Below the pieces are notes generated by a model that saw nothing but the letters and a program-made list of their open reading frames with translations, searched no databases and was not told the DNA's origin. From assembly GCA_039182735.1 (NCBI GenBank), contig JBCDCB010000003.1, positions 62,001-126,000 on the forward strand: a stretch of DNA of 64,000 nt. The letters are read 5' to 3'. The position numbers and the translations under genes are program-made. The stretch is from JBCDCB01 sp039182735 (GTDB lineage Bacteria > Planctomycetota > Phycisphaerae > Phycisphaerales > UBA1924). Positions 8,297 through 15,912 of the stretch are shown piece after piece. Each line of letters opens with the position of its first letter. Position 1 is the stretch's first letter.

Positions 8297-10654
8297 GTGA
8301 CCCGCGAATCTTCGAAGAACCCTGGGCGCCACGCCGCAGCACGCGTGCTTCTGTGCGCCGGTCTCGCGTCGAGCGCGTCGGTCATCGGCGCGTGCGCGAC
8401 CGAACCGGACACCGCGTTGTCGTACCCGCCGCCGTCGATCCGCCCGGCGCAGCAGTCGGACACGTTCATGCAGGCGCGTCCGGCGGTGGTCCCGATCCAG
8501 CGGGCCGATCGCTTCGCCGACGCGGGCGCTCGTCCGCAGATGGTCTCGCAGGTGCGCTTCCCGAACGCCCCGCCGCCGACACTCAACGGCGCGACGAAGC
8601 CCGAGTACGCGCCGGGCGAACTCATCCCGGTGCGCTTCGCGACAGACGGCGCCGAGGTGAGCGAAGTCGTCGCCATCCTCGTCGGCGAGTTCATGGGCAA
8701 GGACTTCGTCATCGATCCCGGCGTCTCCGGTACCATCTCGCTCGACATCGACGAGACCATGACCGAGTCGCAGGTCCTCGAACTCGTCGGGCGCATCGGG
8801 TCGATCCTCGGCTTCGGCGTGTCGATGCGCGGCGAGACCGTGTACGCCGTGCGCGCCGAACTGCTCGCGCGCGACGACGGCGCCCCGATCACGAACGTCG
8901 CGCCGGCCTTCGCGTCGCCCACGCCTGCTATCCGCATCCGCACGCTTCGGCACATCGCGGCGACCGATGCCGAGAAAGCTCTCAAAGAGTTCTCCTCCGC
9001 CAGCGCCAAGATCGTCCCCGTCGGTCGCACGCTCGTGATCTCGGACACGCAGGCGCAGCTCGCGCGCATGGGCGGGCTGCTCTCGGCGCTCGATGTCCCC
9101 GCCTTCGCCGGGGTCGAGATGTGGTCCTACCGACTCGCGCACATCAACCCCGTCGCCGCCGAAACGCTGCTCACCGAGCTGGCCCGCGCCACGGCGCTCT
9201 CCAGCGCCAGCGGCACCGATTCACTGGTCTCCTTCGTCGGGCTCTCCGAAGCCGACCGACTGCTGGTCATCAGCCGCGACGCGACGGCACGCTCCGTCGT
9301 GCAGCAACTCGTCGAGCAGATCGACGTGCCGCGCGATTCGCAGCGCCGCTTCCGCTGGGTCTACAACATCCAGCATTACGACCCCGCGCGGCTGCGCAAC
9401 CTGCTCTCGGGGTTCCTTGGCGACGTGCTGGGCGAGAGCAGCGGCCCCGGGCCACGCCCCGCGCAGCAGAACGCCCAGCGTTCGGAGGCACTCGCCAAGA
9501 TCTTCATCGACGAGGAAGAACGCCTGCTGCTGTTCGAGGGCACTCGCCACGACTATGAGGACCTCATGGGCGTGCTCACCGCCGTCGATCGGCCGCGCCA
9601 GCAGGTCATGATCCAGCTTATCTCCGCGGAGGTCGCGCTCAACGATCAGCTGCAGTACGGCGTCGAGTACTTTCTCAACGCGTTCGAAGAAGATGGCCTG
9701 GGCATCCTTGACGTCACCGGCTCGGTCGGGAGCGTCGCCGATCCCACCGGCACCGCCTTCTTCGTGGGCGGCAGCGGGCTCGCGCTCGTCCAGGCACTCC
9801 AGAATGTCTCGGACGTCGCGATCGTGCAACAGCCCGACATCTATGTTCGCGATGGCGACGTCGGCGAGATCCAGGTCGGTGGGGAAACTCCGGTTGTTCT
9901 TGCAGACCAAGACTCTGGTGAGTCTGACACTGCAATTCGTCGAGAAATCGAGTACCGGGATACGGGTGTGCAGCTCACCGTGACGCCACGAATCAGCTCG
10001 AATCAGGTTACGCTCAAGCTTCGCCAAGAGATCAACGAGGTTGGGCAAGTCACCGAGTTCGGACCCGAGTTCACGACTCGTGTGATCGACACAACAGTCA
10101 TTGTCCCGAACGGGCAGACGGTTGTCCTTGGCGGCATTATCGACGACAGCGATCGCGACACGCGTGACAAGATCCCGGGGCTCGCGGATATCCCGCTCAT
10201 CGGGAGTGCCTTCCAGAGCCGCGACATCCAGCGCCAACGCACCGAGCTTTTCCTCGCCATCACCCCGACCATCGTCGCGGAGCCCGAGATGACCGCGCCG
10301 GTGCTCAGCGAGTTCCTCCGCAGCGCCTCGGCCGTCCGCGCCGCGCTGCACCGATTCGCCGACGACCTGCCCCCGGGGGTGCTCTACGGCACCGCGCCGG
10401 ATCAGTCACCGCCGCGCCCCCTCGCGCCCGCCAACGACGTGCCCGAACTCGAGAACGGCGGCGTGCCCATCGTTCCGACCGAAGTGCCCACACAAACGCT
10501 ACGGCCCGAGGGCATCGTACCCGCGCCGCAGGCGGCGCAGCCCGAAGCGCCCGCGCAAGCCGAGCAGCCCGCGGGCGAGGACGAGATGCCCTCCATCCTC
10601 CGCATGCTCATGCAGCAGCGCGAGCAGCGGGGCCAGGGCGGCGACGGTTCGTGA
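8297..10654 (+). CDS. gspD: GspD, outer-membrane secretin (putative lipoprotein)
   Basis: 785 residues; GTG start with GGAAGGA 6 nt upstream. The signal peptide ends in VIGAC, a plausible lipobox, so the secretin may be self-piloting as a lipoprotein (inference). N0/N1-type domains (about 110-260) are followed by further N domains containing 'NIQHYDPARLRNLLSGFL' and then the secretin barrel, with the family signature PGLADIPLIGSAFQS near the end of the barrel. The C-terminus is a Pro/Ala/Glu-rich tail of about 120 residues ending in MLMQQREQRGQ. The protein forms the outer-membrane channel. Between about 9885 and 10150 the DNA is clearly less GC-rich, with T- and A-ending codons, unlike the flanks. 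The stop overlaps the gspI start. Confidence 0.94.
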   Translation: MTRESSKNPGRHAAARVLLCAGLASSASVIGACATEPDTALSYPPPSIRPAQQSDTFMQARPAVVPIQRADRFADAGARPQMVSQVRFPNAPPPTLNGATKPEYAPGELIPVRFATDGAEVSEVVAILVGEFMGKDFVIDPGVSGTISLDIDETMTESQVLELVGRIGSILGFGVSMRGETVYAVRAELLARDDGAPITNVAPAFASPTPAIRIRTLRHIAATDAEKALKEFSSASAKIVPVGRTLVISDTQAQLARMGGLLSALDVPAFAGVEMWSYRLAHINPVAAETLLTELARATALSSASGTDSLVSFVGLSEADRLLVISRDATARSVVQQLVEQIDVPRDSQRRFRWVYNIQHYDPARLRNLLSGFLGDVLGESSGPGPRPAQQNAQRSEALAKIFIDEEERLLLFEGTRHDYEDLMGVLTAVDRPRQQVMIQLISAEVALNDQLQYGVEYFLNAFEEDGLGILDVTGSVGSVADPTGTAFFVGGSGLALVQALQNVSDVAIVQQPDIYVRDGDVGEIQVGGETPVVLADQDSGESDTAIRREIEYRDTGVQLTVTPRISSNQVTLKLRQEINEVGQVTEFGPEFTTRVIDTTVIVPNGQTVVLGGIIDDSDRDTRDKIPGLADIPLIGSAFQSRDIQRQRTELFLAITPTIVAEPEMTAPVLSEFLRSASAVRAALHRFADDLPPGVLYGTAPDQSPPRPLAPANDVPELENGGVPIVPTEVPTQTLRPEGIVPAPQAAQPEAPAQAEQPAGEDEMPSILRMLMQQREQRGQGGDGS

Positions 10655-11046
10655 TGCGCCCGCGCGCCTTCACACTCCTCGAATCGCTCCTCGCGCTCGG
10701 CATCGTCTCGTCCGTGCTCATCGTCACGCTCGCGCTCCGCACCCAATCGATGCAGCAGGGCGACCGGCTCGCCTCGATGCTCGCCATCGAACGCGAGGCC
10801 GACGCCCTCACCACCATGGCGATGGAAGGCATGCTCGGCAATCCCGACATCGAAGCGGGCAGCGCGGTCTGGACGGGCGTCCATCTCGAGCGCCCGTACC
10901 GCGTCGTCGCTCGGCCCGTCGTGATGCGCAACCCCGTCGCGGGCGCCTCCAACATGCCGCTCGCCGAGACCGTCACCGTCGTCGAGTTCACCGTCGAGTA
11001 CCGAGGCAGGTCGCTCGACTTCCTCGCGCCGGCGCCCGCGCGGTGA
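10654..11046 (+). CDS. gspI: GspI-like minor pseudopilin
   Basis: 130 residues from the ATG at 10654, whose A is the last base of the gspD stop (TGATG); GTG at 10651 is an alternative start. The N-terminus MRPRAFTLLESLLALGIV is a prepilin leader with Glu at mature position 5 and Ala at -1. The small C-terminal domain (TVTVVEFTVEYRG) and the place between gspD and gspJ fit GspI, a pseudopilus-tip component that forms a complex with GspJ and GspK. It overlaps gspJ by GTGA. Confidence 0.82.
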   Translation: MRPRAFTLLESLLALGIVSSVLIVTLALRTQSMQQGDRLASMLAIEREADALTTMAMEGMLGNPDIEAGSAVWTGVHLERPYRVVARPVVMRNPVAGASNMPLAETVTVVEFTVEYRGRSLDFLAPAPAR

Positions 11047-11858
11047 ATCGCCGCGCACGTCACACGCGCGGGTTCACGCTGCTCGAGGTGCTGCTCGCGA
11101 CCGCGGTGCTCGCGTCGGTCGTCGCGCTCGTCTCGACCATGTTCGTGCAGGCGCACGCGATGGCCGACGACGCCGTCGCCGGCAGCGGCGCGACCCGGGC
11201 GCAGCGCGTCGTGCAGGCGCTGCGCACGCAGTGGGCGACGCGGCGTTCGGCGATGGTGGGGATGTCCGACGCCGACGCCGTCATCGTCAAGCCCAACGCC
11301 ATTTCGTTCCTCACCTCCACGCCGCTGCTCTATCCCGGCTGGCCGATCGTCGAGGCGTCCTACACCGTCGAGCTCGACGACGTCACGGGGTTCGCGGGCG
11401 AGTCGCGCTACCGCCTCGTTTACGAAGAGCGCCCGGTCTCCAGCATCCAGACCGAAGCCGCGCGCTGGGGCGAGACCGACGATCGCGAGGATGCCGAGTC
11501 CCGCCGCTCGTTCGAGTCGTTTACGCCGGGCGATGAGCGCGTGCGCGCGATGACGATGCTCCGCGCATCGCGATCGCTGCGGTTCGAACGCTTCGGGCGC
11601 CCGGTCGTGCAGGAAGCGTTCAACGGCAACGTCATCGGCGGCGTGCCGGCGGACAGCATCGAGTCCTTCGAAGCCGCCGTCGCCGAACGGCAGGCCGACG
11701 AGCAGACAACGGACGGTGAGGCGATCTCGCGCATCGAGGCGTGGCGACCGATCCCGCCGATCGCCGACGAATCACAGAACGACCGGGCCTTCCGCCTGGT
11801 CGGTTCGCACGAAGGGGAGGCGTTCTCGTGCGTGCTCAACGGCGCGGCGTCGCGCTGA
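11043..11858 (+). CDS. gspJ: GspJ-like minor pseudopilin
   Basis: 271 residues; GTG start overlapping the gspI stop. The prepilin leader NRRARHTRGFTLLEVLLATAV has the standard Gly at -1 and Glu at position 5. The globular part is longer than a typical GspJ (about 200 residues), with an acidic insert around residues 140-220. It is a predicted tip protein of the pseudopilus. Its 3' end overlaps gspK by 31 nt, the longest overlap in this operon. Confidence 0.8.
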   Translation: MNRRARHTRGFTLLEVLLATAVLASVVALVSTMFVQAHAMADDAVAGSGATRAQRVVQALRTQWATRRSAMVGMSDADAVIVKPNAISFLTSTPLLYPGWPIVEASYTVELDDVTGFAGESRYRLVYEERPVSSIQTEAARWGETDDREDAESRRSFESFTPGDERVRAMTMLRASRSLRFERFGRPVVQEAFNGNVIGGVPADSIESFEAAVAERQADEQTTDGEAISRIEAWRPIPPIADESQNDRAFRLVGSHEGEAFSCVLNGAASR

Positions 11859-12925
11859 TCCTGGTCCTGGTCGCGACCGCGGGCCTCTTCGCGATGGTCC
11901 TGCACGCGTCCACGCTCACGCGCGCCTCGGCGCTCGAAGCCGCCGCCGTGCGCGATACGTTTGAAGCCGAGCGCCTCGCGCGCTCCGCCGCCGTCCTGGC
12001 CGCCGCGGGTCTCTCGACCAGCAGCGAGTCGATCGCCGGCACGCTCGACGCGCTCGCCGAGATCGAAGAGCAGCGCGCCGCCTCGCAGCCCGACCCGAGG
12101 GAACAGTCTCCGTTCCCTTCCATCTTGGAACCACTGATTCTTCAAGCGATGGAAGAGCAGGGGGAGCAGCTCGAAGAGCAGCAGGAAGAGGTGCGTCAAA
12201 CCACCGAGGGCGCCGGCGCACCCGCGCGCGGCGTACGGGGTGGGTACTCCGTGCTCTCGCTCGTCGGCCTGCCGACCCGCGCCTTCGAATGGCAGCCGCC
12301 GGGCCGAAGCGAACGCGTCCGCGTGCGCCTCTACGACCCCGCCGCGCAGCTGCGCATCAACAGCACCGGCGAAGAGCAACTCGTGCGCTATCTGGAAGAA
12401 CGCGGGCAGCCGGCGAGCGACGCCCGCCGCATCGCGCAAGAGATCCTCGACTGGCGCGACGCCGACGACACGCCGCGTCCCGACGGCTTCGACGGCGACG
12501 AGTACGAACCCTTCGGCGTCGAGCCGCGCAACGGGCCGATCAAGTCTCTCGATGAACTTCTCTTCCTCCCGAGCATCGACGCGGATCTGCTCGACGCACT
12601 CCGCACCGACCTCTCTCTCGGCGAAGGGCGCGAGGTCCACGCCGGCAGCGCCTCGCGCGCGGTCCTCATGAGCGTCCGCGGCATGACCGAGCAGATCGCC
12701 GACGCCATCATCGCGCAGCGATCATCGGGAACGCTGAGCGAAACCGAGCTCGACACTCTTGTCCCGCCCAACATGGACGACGTCCGCAAACGGCTCCGCG
12801 CCAAACCGGGCGGCGTCATCGGCATGGAAATCGAGGTCGTCGGCGCCGGCACCAAACGTTTCTTCGGCAGCGCGATCGTCGGCGAAACCGGCGTGATCGG
12901 CGTCGATATCAGGCCAAGAATGTGA
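11828..12925 (+). CDS. gspK: GspK, large tip pseudopilin
   Basis: 365 residues from GTG 11828, preceded by AAGGGGAGG at 7 nt; an upstream in-frame start would lie deep inside gspJ. The N-terminus QRRGVALILVLVATAG is the divergent, Glu5-lacking GspK leader. Downstream there is 'LRINSTGEEQLVRYL', 'AQEILDWRDADDTPRPDG' and 'IKSLDELLFLP', the helical GspK insert pattern (INxA, LxDWxDxD, xSxxEL). GspK caps the pseudopilus and lacks Glu5 in characterised systems too. A Gln/Glu-rich stretch lies around residues 100-125. Confidence 0.87.
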   Translation: MRAQRRGVALILVLVATAGLFAMVLHASTLTRASALEAAAVRDTFEAERLARSAAVLAAAGLSTSSESIAGTLDALAEIEEQRAASQPDPREQSPFPSILEPLILQAMEEQGEQLEEQQEEVRQTTEGAGAPARGVRGGYSVLSLVGLPTRAFEWQPPGRSERVRVRLYDPAAQLRINSTGEEQLVRYLEERGQPASDARRIAQEILDWRDADDTPRPDGFDGDEYEPFGVEPRNGPIKSLDELLFLPSIDADLLDALRTDLSLGEGREVHAGSASRAVLMSVRGMTEQIADAIIAQRSSGTLSETELDTLVPPNMDDVRKRLRAKPGGVIGMEIEVVGAGTKRFFGSAIVGETGVIGVDIRPRM

Positions 12926-12950
12926 CACCACACTCGGAGCACCCCCGCGC

Positions 12951-14186
12951 GTGAGCGGCACACACCTCATCCTGAACATCGAAGGCCAGAACGCCATCGC
13001 GACGCTCGTGCGCACAAGCGGCTCTTCGCCCGCTGCGCAGACGATCGGCAGCGTCACCAACGCGCTGCACGCGCCGCGCAGCGACTGGCGCGCGATCGCA
13101 GAGCAGGTCAACGCACGCACGCTCGTGTCGCTCGTCGTTCCGACCGAATGGTGCGCGTCACGAGAAGCGCCCATCGAGCCGCGCGACTGGGCGCGCTCGG
13201 AGAACGCGATCCGAGAGCTCGTCGATTCGACATTCCCCTTCTCGTCGAGTGAAGCGCACGTGTCGCTGATCGTGCTCGATGCGCACACCACCTCGCCGCG
13301 CACGCTGATCGTCGGCGCTGCGCGTGCACGGATCGAGCCGTGGCTCGACGCGATCCCCACCAACCTCGCCGCCGGTGCGATCCGCGCGGTGCCTGAGGCC
13401 GCCGGTCTGCTCGGGCTCGGCGCACAGCATGACGACGCCTGCGTGATCGTCGATCCGAACCCCGCGGTCGGCGCGAGCATGCACCGCTTCGAGCGAGGCT
13501 CGCTCGTGTCCGTCGGTGAGCCCTTCGATTCAGACGAAGTCGAAGACGTGCGCGCGCTCGGCGGGCGCGTGATGGTTCTCGAGCGGGGCGTCGAGGTGCC
13601 GATCGCCGGCGAGACCGTCTCTCGCGTGTCCTTTGCCGCCGGCACGGCGATGGAGCCACTCGCCGCACCCGGCGCCGTCCGCCCCTTTGTTGGCGAGCGA
13701 TCCCGTCAGGCTCGTCCGATGCTCGTGCCCGCGGGCATGCTGGCGGCGGCGATCGCGCTGGTCATCGCCGGTGTGTGGTACGAATCGCAGCGATACTCGG
13801 GCGCGCTCGAACGCGTCGCCTCCCGGCGCGCCGCCCTCGCTGATTCGGTTGCCGACGTGACCGCAGAACGTGACGCCGCCCTGCGCGCGCGCGATACGCT
13901 CGAAGGTGAGGTCGCGCCCACCATCGACGGGTGGCGACCGATCCTCCCGACCCTCCGCGAAGCGCTCGACGCGCTGCCCGATGACGGGTTCGCGTACCGC
14001 GTGCGGCTCGATGCTCGCCGCGTCGAGATGAGCGGCGAAGCCCCGCGCGCCGCAGAGGTCCTCGAACGCCTCGACGCATCGAACGCCTTCACCTCGGCCG
14101 AGCAAACGCAGCCCATCTCAACGGTCCCGATCCGCGAACTCGAGACGTTCGCGGTTCGCGCCGAACGCACGGAGGCCACCCCGTGA
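12951..14186 (+). CDS. gspL: GspL-like inner-membrane platform protein
   Basis: 411 residues; GTG start with GGAG upstream, 25 nt after gspK. The first 260 residues look like the actin-like cytoplasmic domain of GspL/PilM (LILNIEGQNAIATLV, a central acidic strand-rich part, then 'GRVMVLERG'). A single membrane helix lies near 262-282 (MLVPAGMLAAAIALVIAGVW), followed by a coiled-coil region and a short periplasmic domain. GspL recruits the GspE ATPase and contacts GspM. The sequence is divergent and the call leans on architecture and position. The stop overlaps gspM (GTGA). Confidence 0.78.
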   Translation: MSGTHLILNIEGQNAIATLVRTSGSSPAAQTIGSVTNALHAPRSDWRAIAEQVNARTLVSLVVPTEWCASREAPIEPRDWARSENAIRELVDSTFPFSSSEAHVSLIVLDAHTTSPRTLIVGAARARIEPWLDAIPTNLAAGAIRAVPEAAGLLGLGAQHDDACVIVDPNPAVGASMHRFERGSLVSVGEPFDSDEVEDVRALGGRVMVLERGVEVPIAGETVSRVSFAAGTAMEPLAAPGAVRPFVGERSRQARPMLVPAGMLAAAIALVIAGVWYESQRYSGALERVASRRAALADSVADVTAERDAALRARDTLEGEVAPTIDGWRPILPTLREALDALPDDGFAYRVRLDARRVEMSGEAPRAAEVLERLDASNAFTSAEQTQPISTVPIRELETFAVRAERTEATP

Positions 14187-14782
14187 CCAACGACCGTGTG
14201 CGCAAAGGCGTGATGCTTGGCGTGGTGCTGCTGCTCGTGGCGCTCGTCGGGGTGGATCGGCTCGGGCTGCTGACCCCCGATGACGACGCGCCCGCGAGCG
14301 CCCGTTCTGCCTTTCTTGTTGAGGCCTCGGCGCTCGAGTCCGACCGCGCGCTCGTGGACGCGAGGCCCGCATGGGCATCGCTCGCGCGCGAGACCGATGA
14401 GCAGATCGCCCGTCTGCAGACGATCGCCTTGAGCGAACGCACGCCGGAACTCGCGCAGGGCCGGATGCGTGACATGGTCGTCGCGGCGGTCACGCAGCTC
14501 GGGCTCGATCGCCCGCGGACGTCCGCCGTCGATCTGACGCGCGCGAACGCCGAGCGAGAGCGTGTGCAGATCATCGCGCTGCGTGTCGATCTGACCGCGA
14601 CCAACCCGCGTGAGATCTTCTCTGTCATCGATCGTCTCGAAAACATGCGAGAGCCGCGCCTACACGTCGCGAGCGTGGAACTCAGCGGCCCGGGGCTCGC
14701 GCAGATCCCTCGCCAGGTCGATGCCACGCTCCGTGTCGAAGCGATCGTGCTGCTACGCGAACAGAACGGGGGCGCGTCGTGA
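14183..14782 (+). CDS. gspM: GspM-like inner-membrane protein
   Basis: 199 residues; GTG start overlapping the gspL stop. A short cytoplasmic N-terminus, one membrane helix near 9-28, a helical or coiled-coil stretch (about 45-110), then a small ferredoxin-like periplasmic domain ('QIIALRVDLTATNPREIFSVIDRLENM') as in GspM/PilO. It would pair with GspL. Identification rests on topology and gene order rather than a diagnostic motif. It overlaps the next gene by GTGA. Confidence 0.72.
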   Translation: MTNDRVRKGVMLGVVLLLVALVGVDRLGLLTPDDDAPASARSAFLVEASALESDRALVDARPAWASLARETDEQIARLQTIALSERTPELAQGRMRDMVVAAVTQLGLDRPRTSAVDLTRANAERERVQIIALRVDLTATNPREIFSVIDRLENMREPRLHVASVELSGPGLAQIPRQVDATLRVEAIVLLREQNGGAS

Positions 14783-15909
14783 AGACTCCGCAATGGTCGC
14801 CGCTCCCGGACGGCGCCGCCCGCCCGCCCCAGACATCTGCTGCGCGCTCCGCGCGCCGCATGACGCTCGCGGCGAGCGCACTCCTCGTCCTCTGCCTCGC
14901 GTGGGCCGCATGGGTCAGCCTCCGTCCGCTCGAGCAGCCAACGCTCGCGATGACCGAGCCGCCGCCGGTCCTCGAACCGATCACGCTCGCGCAGCAGTCG
15001 ATCGATTCGCGGCAGCGCACGCTCGCGCACCTCTCCTCGTCCAACATGTTCAGCGCCGAGCGCATGTGGTGGACACCAGGTGGTGCCGTGGGCATTGCGC
15101 AGCAACCGAGCGAGTCGCAGGAACAGAACGGCGAGATCGTCTCGACAGATCCGCTCCCGCAAGCCGGTGAGACGATCACCGTCGTCGAGAACGATGAGGA
15201 TCTCCCGCGCGATCTGCAGCAAGCGATCAAGAACGTCGATCTCATGGGCGTGTACCGCTCGCGCGACGGCGAGCCCGTCGCCATGGTCCGGTTCGTTCGC
15301 GACGCCACCATGCGCACGCAGCGCGCCACGCCCGGCGACACGATCACGTCGCTGAAGGACGAGAACGACTCGTGGCTCGTGCTCGCGCTTGAGGAGCAGC
15401 CGACCTCGATCATCCTGCGACGCGACGGGACCAACGTGCGCGTGCCGCTACGCGACGGGATCAGCGGCCTGTTCGCGCGCGCGTCCTCTGGCGATGCGCC
15501 GCCAGCGGTCGCCGACGCCGAGGCCCGCGTCGAAGAGCGTACGGAAGCCGATGTGCGCATCGAACTGCTCCTCGCGGGCTACGACGAAGAAGAAATCGAG
15601 GAACTCCTCGCGCTCGCGCGCGGCGAGGAACTCGAGGCCAGTGAGCCCGAGGCCCCGCCCGTGGTCGCGCAGACGCAGCAGGCCGCCAGCGCGCTGCGCG
15701 AAGCCGTCACCAACTCGGGTGCCGACGGAGCCGACACCGGCGCGGGGTCGGACATGCCACCGGGGCTCGCCGCCCTCTTCGAGATGATGGCGTCGGGTGA
15801 AACGCCCAGCGAAGAGGCCTTCCGCGCGATCGAAGAGCGCAAGCGACTTGAGGCACAGGGCGCGCAGCAGGGGGGCGAGCCCGGATCGCCCGCGCCCGAC
15901 GACGGCTGA
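14779..15909 (+). CDS. GspC/PilP-like periplasmic connector
   Basis: 376 residues; GTG start overlapping gspM. One membrane helix near 28-48, a linker with a segment around 70-100 (SSNMFSAERMWW), then a small HR-like beta domain at about 150-235 ('NVDLMGVYRSRDGEPVAMVRF', 'PGDTITSLKDENDSWLVLAL', 'IILRRDGTNVRVPL'), the pattern of GspC and PilP domains that link the inner-membrane platform to the secretin. The C-terminal 140 residues are acidic and low in complexity with no PDZ domain visible. It ends the operon; the convergent pilB gene stops 3 nt further on, with no room for a separate terminator. Confidence 0.68.
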   Translation: MKTPQWSPLPDGAARPPQTSAARSARRMTLAASALLVLCLAWAAWVSLRPLEQPTLAMTEPPPVLEPITLAQQSIDSRQRTLAHLSSSNMFSAERMWWTPGGAVGIAQQPSESQEQNGEIVSTDPLPQAGETITVVENDEDLPRDLQQAIKNVDLMGVYRSRDGEPVAMVRFVRDATMRTQRATPGDTITSLKDENDSWLVLALEEQPTSIILRRDGTNVRVPLRDGISGLFARASSGDAPPAVADAEARVEERTEADVRIELLLAGYDEEEIEELLALARGEELEASEPEAPPVVAQTQQAASALREAVTNSGADGADTGAGSDMPPGLAALFEMMASGETPSEEAFRAIEERKRLEAQGAQQGGEPGSPAPDDG

Positions 15910-15912
15910 TTG

